In this document: positions 57,351-64,000 of the stretch, piece by piece
Position numbering within the stretch: the stretch's first letter is position 1
How the letters are laid out: the number at the start of each line of letters is the position of its first letter
NCBI GenBank assembly: GCA_016208485.1
Contig: JACQXY010000060.1
Span: 1-64,000 of the forward strand
Source: Acidobacteriota bacterium
GTDB taxonomy: Bacteria; Actinomycetota; AC-67
Direction of reading: 5' to 3'
Length of the DNA: 64,000 nt
The notes under the pieces: generated by a model
Seen by the model: the letters and a program-made list of their open reading frames with translations, nothing else
Databases searched by the model: none
Told to the model about the DNA's origin: nothing
Made by a program: the position numbers and the translations under genes

Positions 57351-60300
57351 CTACGAGCACCCGCTGGTAGAGCCGCAGGAGCCGCACACGAAGCACGACC
57401 CCGCCGGCTGCATCTTCATCCCGCAGTTGAAGCAGTACGGCGCGTCGGCGTACCTCACCGTCGCCAGCTCCTCCTGGGACGGCGCGACCCGAACGGTCCC
57501 CGCCGCGGTCTCCTCCGCTTGCTCCGCGGGCCCGTTGACGGCGTCCCGCCGCTCCCCCGTGCTCATGATGCCGAGCCGCCGCCGAGTCACCTCGTCCAGG
57601 TGGTCGAGAGCGAGCCGGCGGAACACGTAGTCCACGATGCTCGTGGCGAACCGCACGTCCGGGTCATCGGTCATGCCCGACGGCTCGAAACGCACGTTCA
57701 TGAACTTCGCGACGTAGGCCTCCAGGGGCACCCCGTACTGCAGCCCCAACGACACGCTGATCGCCAGCGCGTCCATCACGCCGGCGATCGTCGACCCCTG
57801 CTTCGAGACCTTCAAGAAGATCTCCCCGATGCCGTCGTCGGGGTACAGGCCCGCGTTGATGTAGCCCTCCGCGTCCCCGACCCGGAACGAGGTCGTCTGC
57901 GCCGGCCGGCTCTTCGGGAGGCGGCGGCGCTGCGGCTGCCCGGTCGCGATGACCGCCGCCTCCGCCCTGGCCCGCTGCCGCTTGCCGTCGGCCGACAGCG
58001 GTTGGGCCACCTTGCAGTTGTCTCGATAGAGCGCCAGCGCCTTGAGCCCCAGCCGCCACCCCTCGACGAGGAGCTGCTCGACCTCCTCGACCGTCGCGGA
58101 CTCGGGCATGTTCACGGTCTTGGAGATCGCCCCCGAGATGAACGGCTGCACCGCCGCCATCATCCTCACGTGCCCCATGTAGTGAATCGTGCGGTCTCCC
58201 ATGGCACAGTCGAAGACCGGGTAGTGGTCTTCCTTGAGGAACGGCGCGCCCTCCACGGTATTGTGCTCGTGGATGTGGGCGAGGATCCCGTCCAGCTCGT
58301 CGAGCGAGTACCCCAGCCGCCGCAGGGCCCGCGGCACGGTCTGGTTCACGATCTTCATGGTCCCGCCGCCGACGAGCTTCTTCGTCTTCACCAGGGCAAG
58401 GTCCGGCTCGATCCCGGTCGTGTCACAATCCATCATCAACCCGATCGTTCCGGTCGGAGCGATGACGCTCGCCTGGGAGTTCCGGTATCCGTGCCGCTCC
58501 CCGAGCGCCAAGGCCTCGTCCCACGCGGTCCGCGCGGCTTGCAGGAGGCCCTCCGGCACCAGATCGGGGTCGATCTGATCGATCGCCGCGCGGTGCTTGC
58601 GGACGACGCCGAGCATCGCCTCGCTGTTCTCCGCGTATCCGGGGAACGGCCCCAGCCGCTCCGCGAAGCGGCCGCTCGCGCGGTAGGCCCACCCGGTCAT
58701 GAGCGAGCTGATCGCGCCGGCCCACGCGCGCCCGCCGTCGGAGTCGTACGGGACCCCTCGAGCCATCAGGAGCGCCCCGAGGTTGGCGAACCCGATCCCG
58801 AGCTCGCGGAAGTCGATCGCGTTCCGCTCGATCTTCGGCGTCGGGTAGCTCGAGTTCCCGACCAGGATCTCCTGGGCGAGGAACACGATGTCGATCGCCT
58901 GACGGAACCCGGCGATGTCGAAGTTCCCGTCGTCCAGCAGGAACTTCATGAGGTTCAGGGAGGCGAGATTGCAGGCCGAGTTGTCCAGGTGCATATACTC
59001 AGAACAATTGCGAACAACCACTCCCTCGACAAGGTACGAGTGGTTCAGGGGTTCCGTGAGATTGTAGGTCAGATCGAACCCATCGGAGTCCCGCGCGGAC
59101 AGCCTCGCGGATCGCTGAGCGCGATACGTCGCGTGCTCCCCGAGCATCGCCGTCAAGGCATGTCGCTTCCGCGGCAGATCGAACCCGACTGCGCTTGCGA
59201 ACCGAAGCTTGTCCCTCCCCGAAATCCGAAGGTCGTACGACCTGCCGGCACTCCGATACTCGACTTCCATTCCGTCCTTCCGCGCGTACCGGAACGAACG
59301 GCCTGCGTTGTCACCGGTCACGTCGTAGATCCTCGCGTGGATCCCTTCGGCCGCGAGCAGCATCTGGACCCCCCGCAAGAGGTCCCCGGACTTGCTACTC
59401 AACCCCACGTAGCGCGTTCCGTTCGCGAGGTTCGCCGCGCACCCGTCGGCATCGAAGAGCCCCCGCAAGAAGGCACGTGCGATCTCCGGCGGAGCCTCGA
59501 AGATGCTCCACGGCACCTCCTTCGCCGCGGCACGCCCGGTCTTCACACCCAGCACCTCGAAGAAGCGCGCGAGCGGGCGGCGGGAGAGCCGGAGCTGCAC
59601 CGTGCCGTTCTCCTGCACGCTCGGCTTCGGCTCGCGCCCGCCGTTCAGCAAGGTGACGAGCCCGAGGTGCCTCGGCAGGATCTCCCTCTGGTCCTCCGGA
59701 GACCCGTACACCGTGGCCACGAGGTTGCCGGAAATGCAACCGTCCCCCACGAGCCAGCCGATGAAGTGCGCGAGGTCCTCGTCCCACTTCTCCGGCAGGC
59801 ACAGCTCCGCGGACCGGTCTCCCTTGCTTGCGAACGACTGCCACTCGCTCGGCACGGGAATCCGGTGGTCGGCCATCACCGCCGGGGTGGCCTGCTCCAG
59901 CGCCGGGATCTCGTCCCGAGCGGTCAGCTCGTCGGCGCGCACCCAGCCCCGATTCCCCGTCCAGATCCGGTGGCCCGGCGTGCACCGCAGCTCCCGGCCG
60001 TCGCTGAACCGCAGCTTCAGGATCTCGTTCACGCCCGTCACCATGAACTGAGTCGGCTTCGACAGGCGGATCGCGTTCCCCGGCGTCTCGGGGTTCGTCG
60101 CGTCGTGCGTGTAGACCTCGAAGGTGTCCCCCTCCATCACGCGGCGCACGAGGTCGTCGAAGCGGATGAGCCCCTTGTCCGTGTGCACGCGCATGTCCCC
60201 GGTGAAGCAGGGATTGGACGCGTTGATTCGGCCGGCCTTCGGCGCCGTGTGCCACGCGTTGATCGTGGTGTCGTACTGCATGCCGGGGTCGGCGCACTCC

Positions 60301-62549
60301 CAGGCGGCCTGCGCGATCTGGCGCATCAGATCGCGCGCGCGCACGACCTTCAGCACGTCCCCCGTCGTCACCGCGCGCAGCCCCCAGTCGCGATCCTCGA
60401 CGTAGGCCATCATGAAGTCGTCGGTGACCCGCACCGAGTTGTTCGCGTTCTGGTACTGGATCGAGTGGGAGTCCCGCCCGTCGAGGTCCATGTCGAACCC
60501 GCCGTCGCGCAGCACGCGCGCCTTCCGCTCCTCGATGGCCTTGCACCAGACGAAGTCCTCGACGTCCGGGTGGTCGACGTTCAGGATCACCATCTTTGCC
60601 GCGCGCCTCGTGTTCGAGGCGTACAGGCCATTTGCGCAGAGCACGTGGGCCTCTGCAACCTCGATGTCGTAGGTATCGTCGACCTCGGTGGGCTCGACCG
60701 ATTCCAGCGTGACTTGAACACAGCGCCCCAGGGTCGCGGCGTACTCCGAAACCTCAGGGTCGGGGTGGCTCGCGACGCGCGCCAGTGCCCCGTACCCCGT
60801 CGTCTCGTTCATGCCCACCGTGCGCTCTATGAGCCTCTTGCCACCACGGCGTCGCGCCCGGGAAGCAAGCTCGCCGTAAAGCGTCGGTCGGTAGCCCCAC
60901 CCCTTGTCGGCTCCATCGGAAGCCACGTAGTTCCTCGCCGCCTTTGCCGAGTGCGGACGAATGCGCGTCACAAGGCGATCCACGAACGTGAAGCCCGCAA
61001 CAGACAGACGGTACAGCGGGCGCCATGTCCCCTGCCGGGACCGGCTCAGCTTGAGCTTGGATGGGATCCCCAGGCTGAGGAGCAACCGCTGGAGGTCGAC
61101 GAGGAATGCCCGATCCACGGACGACACACACCATCCACCCCGTGGCTGGTAACACCCATCCGCGTCGATGACCCCCGCGACGAACGCCGCCCGCACTGCC
61201 GGCTCGGCCCGGAACAGCGCTTGGGGGAAGCCAAGGCAGTCGGATTTGCCCTTCGCGATGTCGTTGGCGACGAGGAACTCGACCAGGCGTTTCCGCGTGT
61301 AGCCGAGAACCTCGAAGCCGCGATAGCTCCCGAGGGTCAGCGGCTCCTCCCCGAACAGCTGCAGGCAGTACTTCCGGAAGCGATCGGCCGCCTCGTATCC
61401 CGCCTCGTCCTTCGCGAAGGGGATCCGCACTTGGTAGGGGGACCTGCGTCGCACGTAGCCGTCCCCCCAGAGCAGGCCGAGGACGTACGCGAACTCCTCA
61501 CTCAGTTCGGAAGGGAAGGTCATCTCCTCGATGGTCGTCGCGTGCGGCGGGTCGTCCACCTCGGGCACCTGCAGGCGCACCTCCGTCCCAGTGTCGCTGG
61601 GCTCCAGCAGCACGTACAGCGCGTCACCCGGCGCGAACAGCTCGATGGCCTTGGTGTCGAAGACCCCCAGCTCAGGATCCCAGAAGGCGAACCTGTGCCC
61701 CTGCGTGACCTCGACCTCGTACCCCTCCTTCGTACGCACTCGGTAGCACAGCTTCCTTCCGTTCGGCATGAAGTCCTTCACCGGCATGGGACCCAGATGA
61801 GTAAGGACGAGATCTCCCACACGGAGAGCCTCGATGGCTCGCCACCCCCCCGGCGTGGCCACCAGGGTCCCTCGCCGGAAGCACTTCCCGCCCGACTTGA
61901 TCGTGCCGGCGCTCGAGTCGGCGCCGCGCATGAACGACACCGGCCCGCTCGCCTCGCCGCCGGAGGCGAGCTTCTCCTTCGACGAGCGGATCGTGGACAG
62001 GTTGATCCCCGATCCGCTCCCGCCCTTGAAGATGGTCCCTTCCTCGACGTACCAGTTGAGGATCGACGGCATCCGGTCCTCGACCGCCAGGATGAAGCAT
62101 GCGCTGCACTGTGGGCGAGGCTCGACCCCGACGTTGAACCAGACCGGCGAGTTGAAGGATGCCTTCTGCGTGACCAGCACATGCTTCAGCTCATGGGTGA
62201 ATGCGTCGCGATCCTCCTCGGTCGCGAAGTACCCGTCCTTCCATCCCCATCCGCTCACCGCATCGGCGACCCGGTCGATGAGCTGCCGCACCGACCGCTC
62301 CCGCTGCGGCGTGCCAAGCGGTCCCCGGAAGTACTTCTGCGCGACGATGTTGGTCGCGTTCTGGGACCAGGAGCTCGGGAACTCCACCCCACGCTGCTCG
62401 AACGCGTTCCCCCCCTGCTTGTAGTTCGGGATCACCGCGTCGCGGATCTCCCACTCCACCTCGTCGTAAGGGTTAGCGTCCGCGCGCGTGAAGAACCGCT
62501 TGATCGACAGCCCGGACTTGCCCTTCATCGACCGCTCGGTCGTGCTCAT
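57351..62549 (-). CDS. nrdJ: B12-dependent (class II) ribonucleotide reductase with two inteins
   Basis: The 1,732-residue reading frame contains a host enzyme of about 907 residues after splicing. Host landmarks are RPQCSACFILAVED, KSGGK/TRRAAKMVILNVDHPD, INASNP/CSEYMHLDNSACNL, VIAPTGTIGLMMDCDTTGIEP and a C-terminal cysteine tail (CFNCG...CFVCGSCGSTSGCS). It reduces ribonucleotides using adenosylcobalamin and works with or without oxygen. Slashes mark the two intein sites, at residues 223-646 and 781-1181. The ATG at 62547-62549 gives the family start (MSTTERS...) and has GGGAGGGAGC upstream; an ATG eight codons earlier is possible. nrdR lies 66 bp upstream. It ends with TAG. Confidence 0.92.
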   Translation of the reverse strand: MSTTERSMKGKSGLSIKRFFTRADANPYDEVEWEIRDAVIPNYKQGGNAFEQRGVEFPSSWSQNATNIVAQKYFRGPLGTPQRERSVRQLIDRVADAVSGWGWKDGYFATEEDRDAFTHELKHVLVTQKASFNSPVWFNVGVEPRPQCSACFILAVEDRMPSILNWYVEEGTIFKGGSGSGINLSTIRSSKEKLASGGEASGPVSFMRGADSSAGTIKSGGKCFRRGTLVATPGGWRAIEALRVGDLVLTHLGPMPVKDFMPNGRKLCYRVRTKEGYEVEVTQGHRFAFWDPELGVFDTKAIELFAPGDALYVLLEPSDTGTEVRLQVPEVDDPPHATTIEEMTFPSELSEEFAYVLGLLWGDGYVRRRSPYQVRIPFAKDEAGYEAADRFRKYCLQLFGEEPLTLGSYRGFEVLGYTRKRLVEFLVANDIAKGKSDCLGFPQALFRAEPAVRAAFVAGVIDADGCYQPRGGWCVSSVDRAFLVDLQRLLLSLGIPSKLKLSRSRQGTWRPLYRLSVAGFTFVDRLVTRIRPHSAKAARNYVASDGADKGWGYRPTLYGELASRARRRGGKRLIERTVGMNETTGYGALARVASHPDPEVSEYAATLGRCVQVTLESVEPTEVDDTYDIEVAEAHVLCANGLYASNTRRAAKMVILNVDHPDVEDFVWCKAIEERKARVLRDGGFDMDLDGRDSHSIQYQNANNSVRVTDDFMMAYVEDRDWGLRAVTTGDVLKVVRARDLMRQIAQAAWECADPGMQYDTTINAWHTAPKAGRINASNPCFTGDMRVHTDKGLIRFDDLVRRVMEGDTFEVYTHDATNPETPGNAIRLSKPTQFMVTGVNEILKLRFSDGRELRCTPGHRIWTGNRGWVRADELTARDEIPALEQATPAVMADHRIPVPSEWQSFASKGDRSAELCLPEKWDEDLAHFIGWLVGDGCISGNLVATVYGSPEDQREILPRHLGLVTLLNGGREPKPSVQENGTVQLRLSRRPLARFFEVLGVKTGRAAAKEVPWSIFEAPPEIARAFLRGLFDADGCAANLANGTRYVGLSSKSGDLLRGVQMLLAAEGIHARIYDVTGDNAGRSFRYARKDGMEVEYRSAGRSYDLRISGRDKLRFASAVGFDLPRKRHALTAMLGEHATYRAQRSARLSARDSDGFDLTYNLTEPLNHSYLVEGVVVRNCSEYMHLDNSACNLASLNLMKFLLDDGNFDIAGFRQAIDIVFLAQEILVGNSSYPTPKIERNAIDFRELGIGFANLGALLMARGVPYDSDGGRAWAGAISSLMTGWAYRASGRFAERLGPFPGYAENSEAMLGVVRKHRAAIDQIDPDLVPEGLLQAARTAWDEALALGERHGYRNSQASVIAPTGTIGLMMDCDTTGIEPDLALVKTKKLVGGGTMKIVNQTVPRALRRLGYSLDELDGILAHIHEHNTVEGAPFLKEDHYPVFDCAMGDRTIHYMGHVRMMAAVQPFISGAISKTVNMPESATVEEVEQLLVEGWRLGLKALALYRDNCKVAQPLSADGKRQRARAEAAVIATGQPQRRRLPKSRPAQTTSFRVGDAEGYINAGLYPDDGIGEIFLKVSKQGSTIAGVMDALAISVSLGLQYGVPLEAYVAKFMNVRFEPSGMTDDPDVRFATSIVDYVFRRLALDHLDEVTRRRLGIMSTGERRDAVNGPAEQAEETAAGTVRVAPSQEELATVRYADAPYCFNCGMKMQPAGSCFVCGSCGSTSGCS
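59007..60209 (-). other. Intein 2 of NrdJ (401 residues)
   Basis: The intein starts with Cys (CFTGDMRVHTDKG) after INASNP and ends LVEGVVVRN before the host Cys of CSEYMH, a catalytic-site motif of the reductase. Block B is CTPGHRIWTG; the LAGLIDADG motifs are FIGWLVGDGCIS and FLRGLFDADGCA. Residues 1 and +1 are both Cys. The penultimate residue is Arg instead of His. Confidence 0.9.
60612..61883 (-). other. Intein 1 of NrdJ (424 residues)
   Basis: The intein begins with Cys (CFRRGTLVATPGGW) after GGK and ends HVLCANGLYASN before Thr of the host TRRAAK. Splicing block A (CFRRGTLVATPGG), block B (VTQGHRF) and the LAGLIDADG homing motifs YVLGLLWGDGYV and FVAGVIDADGCY are visible. The residue before the final Asn is Ser in place of the common His, and the +1 residue is Thr. 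The homing endonuclease looks intact. Confidence 0.9.
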
Positions 62550-62615
62550 CGCCCCTGCTCCCTCCCCATGCATCCGCCGTCTCCCCCGAAGCCCCCCGCG
62601 CTCCGGCTCCCCTCG

Positions 62616-63104
62616 TCAATCCCCCCCACCGCGCGCGCCCGTCTTCGGGGGGGTCTTCTTCCGCAGAAGCTGCCCGATCTCACGCTCGAAGTCGCTCGCC
62701 TCCTGGAACTCCCGGTACACGGAGGCAAACCGCACGTACGCGACCTCATCCAGCTCCCGCAGCCGGTCGAGCGCGGCGATTCCAATGTCCTCGCTGGATA
62801 CCTCCAGACCTTCCGCCCGCAAGACCTCCTCGATCTCCCCGGCCACTCTCTCGATGTCGGCCTCGGTCACCGGTCGGTTCTTGCACGCCTTCCGGATGCC
62901 GGCTGCCACCTTTCCCGGGTCGAACGCCTCGAACTCCCCGGAGCGCTTCCGCACTCGCAGGCCCATCGCCTCCGGTCGCTCGAACGTTGTGAAGCGCCTC
63001 CCGCAGCCGAGGCACTCCCTCCGCCGGCGGATGGCATCGCCGTCGCCGGCGAGCCGGGAGTCCACGACCTTGTCTTCCAGGCTCTTACAGAACGGACAGC
63101 GCAT
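62616..63104 (-). CDS. nrdR: Transcriptional repressor NrdR
   Basis: The 162-residue protein has the zinc ribbon CPFCKSLEDKVVDSRLAGDG then CLGCGRRFTTFER, followed by the ATP-cone (RKRSGEFEAFDPGKVAAGIR). It senses ATP/dATP and represses ribonucleotide reductase genes. It is 66 bp upstream of nrdJ on the same strand, so the pair is probably one operon under the NrdR boxes upstream. Confidence 0.96.
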   Translation of the reverse strand: MRCPFCKSLEDKVVDSRLAGDGDAIRRRRECLGCGRRFTTFERPEAMGLRVRKRSGEFEAFDPGKVAAGIRKACKNRPVTEADIERVAGEIEEVLRAEGLEVSSEDIGIAALDRLRELDEVAYVRFASVYREFQEASDFEREIGQLLRKKTPPKTGARGGGD

Positions 63105-63150
63105 CCGCGCCTCTTCTCACGCAGTCGAGAAGCCCTACTCCCCGCAAGTA

Positions 63151-63197
63151 CCACAACATCTTGTGTTGCTCTGAACCTAGCACACAAGATGGACGGG
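63151..63197 (-). promoter_or_regulatory. Two NrdR boxes upstream of nrdR-nrdJ
   Basis: Box 1 (63151-63166, CCACAACATCTTGTGT) matches the consensus acaCwAtATaTwGtgt at nearly all conserved positions. Box 2 (63182-63197) keeps one half, ACACAAGAT, on the opposite face. Their centres are 31 bp apart, three helical turns, the usual NrdR spacing. Confidence 0.7.
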
Positions 63198-63221
63198 ATC
63201 AAGGATGGGAGGAGGCGAGTT

Positions 63222-63479
63222 CTATGGAGCCGGGAGATTCAGCCGCTGACCTGGGAAGATGGACGCCGAGCGCAGCCGGTTGACCCGCATTATGGCATCC
63301 ACGACCGCCCGGGGGTCCTGAGCCGGGCGCCAGCCTCGGGCGATCCCCCAGAGGGTCTCCCCCGCTTCCACGACGTGCACCGCTCGTGGCGCGGGCACGA
63401 CGCTCGACACCCAGAGGGACCTCGCAGCCGGAGCGAGGAGGGCCCCCACGACGCATGTCCCGATGACCAGTCTTCTCAT
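63222..63479 (-). CDS. LysM protein, probable SOS cell-division inhibitor (ChiZ/YneA-like)
   Basis: The 85-residue protein has an N-terminal TM or signal helix (MRRLVIGTCVVGALLAPAAR) and a LysM domain (VHVVEAGETLWGIARGW...AIMRVNRLRSASIFPGQRLN). A LysM gene divergent from lexA and upstream of nrdR has the order of Mycobacterium chiZ (Rv2719c) and the same idea as Bacillus yneA, which halt division during the SOS response. The ATG at 63477-63479 is preferred since an upstream GTG falls inside the first SOS box. Function is inferred from context. Confidence 0.78.
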   Translation of the reverse strand: MRRLVIGTCVVGALLAPAARSLWVSSVVPAPRAVHVVEAGETLWGIARGWRPAQDPRAVVDAIMRVNRLRSASIFPGQRLNLPAP

Positions 63480-63481
63480 AA

Positions 63482-63542
63482 CGAACACCCGTTCGAATCC
63501 TACCGTACACCTGTTCGTCCGTCAAGGCCGAACAGGTGTTTG
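63482..63542. promoter_or_regulatory. Three SOS (LexA) boxes between the LysM gene and lexA
   Basis: CGAAC-ACCC-GTTCG (63482-63495) is a perfect actinobacterial/Bacillus-type box. CGTAC-ACCT-GTTCG (63504-63517) and CGAAC-AGGT-GTTTG (63529-63542) each have one mismatch to CGAAC-N4-GTTCG. They are 22-25 bp apart and should control both divergent genes. Confidence 0.88.
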
Positions 63543-63600
63543 ATTCCGAGCGCGCGCGATGCTACCGTCCCCTGCGACAGTCCGGGCGAAGGGAGGACAC

Positions 63601-64000
63601 GTGACCAGGACCGAGCGAACGGACCTGACGGCTCGCCAGCGGGCGATCCTCGAGTTCATCGAGCGTACACGCGACGAGCGCGGCTATCCCCCCTCGGTCC
63701 GCGAGATCGGCGAAGCCGTCGGCCTCCGGTCGCCGTCGAGCGTGCACTCGCAGCTCGCGACCCTCCAGGCGCGCGGCCACCTTCGCAAGGACCCGACTCG
63801 TCCGCGCGCCATCCGGCTCACACCGGAGTCGCCCGAGGAGCCGCGCCGCCCCTTCCGCAACGTGCCGCTGCTCGGCCGGATCGCCGCCGGGCAGCCGATC
63901 CTCGCGCAGGAGGATCTCGAGGACGTCTTGCCGATCGCCGAGGACCTCGTCGGGTCGGGCACCCTCTTCGCCCTCCGGGTCAAGGGCGATTCGATGATCG
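63601..64000 (+). CDS. lexA: LexA repressor (3' end outside the window)
   Basis: The GTG at 63601 follows GGGAGGAC. The 133 visible codons encode the winged-helix DNA-binding domain (TARQRAILEFIERTRDERGY, PPSVREIGEAVGLRSPSSVH) and the beginning of the peptidase domain: the cleavage site Ala-Gly in GRIAAGQPI, and the catalytic Ser in RVKGDSM at the very end. The catalytic Lys is beyond the window. It represses the SOS genes and itself through the three boxes upstream. Confidence 0.95.
   Translation, partial: MTRTERTDLTARQRAILEFIERTRDERGYPPSVREIGEAVGLRSPSSVHSQLATLQARGHLRKDPTRPRAIRLTPESPEEPRRPFRNVPLLGRIAAGQPILAQEDLEDVLPIAEDLVGSGTLFALRVKGDSMI

Overview
The window is about 70 percent GC and is almost certainly chromosome of an uncultured Actinomycetota, probably outside the classical Actinomycetes. 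The main evidence is gene order. Going leftward from the right edge it has lexA / SOS LysM protein / nrdR / nrdJ / dut / tRNAs / thrS / HIT / CDP-alcohol phosphatidyltransferase / patA / pimA / pdxS / pdxT / yebC / ruvC / ruvA / ruvB / yajC / secD / secF / apt / relA / hisS / aspS / alaS / ruvX / mltG / aroE, the arrangement that links these genes in mycobacteria and many other actinobacteria. A phosphatidylinositol-mannoside-type cluster, GAAC-N4-GTTC SOS boxes and several probable leaderless genes (a -10 hexamer 6-7 nt before the start codon) fit this.

Layout. 1-0.5 kb: the start of a transposase running off the edge, next to a broken fusion of a TPR module and a type IV pilin N-terminus. 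0.6-10.1 kb (minus strand): a surface-polysaccharide operon read from a polyisoprenyl-phosphate sugar transferase through glycosyltransferases, a flippase, a methyltransferase, a WecG/TagA enzyme and an epimerase to an O-antigen-ligase-like protein. 10.2-10.6 kb: a type IV pilin with a sigma-28/WhiG-type promoter. 10.9-18.2 kb: an island of toxin-antitoxin and defence-like genes, intact and decayed (DUF3800 plus AbiU2-like HEPN, orphan Phd, HTH plus HicA-like, RHH plus truncated Doc, Fic, VapBC, RHH plus PIN, Xre plus RES, Phd plus RelE, with relics of MNT, Fic, RelE, HicA-like and Xre genes). 18.3-24.7 kb: pilC, pilT, pilB and a DUF4388 gene, with a Phd-PIN module inserted in the opposite direction between pilT and pilB.

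24.7-50.4 kb is housekeeping, nearly all on the minus strand and densely packed with ATGA/GTGA overlaps: shikimate dehydrogenase, MltG, RuvX, AlaRS, RarA, AspRS, HisRS, a metallo-beta-lactamase-fold hydrolase, RelA, Apt, SecD/F/YajC, RuvABC, YebC, PdxST, HtpX, LemA, PimA, PatA and a degenerate phosphatidyltransferase. 50.4-52.5 kb is a plus-strand EF-G paralogue placed inside the conserved thrS-HIT-pgsA-patA-pimA order. 52.5-63.1 kb holds HIT, ThrRS, a secreted peptidase-MA protein, four tRNAs (Val, Val, Cys, Gly), dUTPase and a B12-type ribonucleotide reductase carrying two inteins, then NrdR. The right end has a divergent lexA / LysM pair around three SOS boxes; lexA runs off the edge.

Points most worth a second look: candidate sigma-28/WhiG promoters in front of three pilus-related genes; the toxin-antitoxin island and its candidate DUF3800-HEPN module; an in-frame TAG in the only aspS; a PilT with a paired MshEN-like N-terminus; a CDP-alcohol phosphatidyltransferase without its catalytic motif; the double-intein NrdJ; and a tRNA-Val(GAC) with C33.
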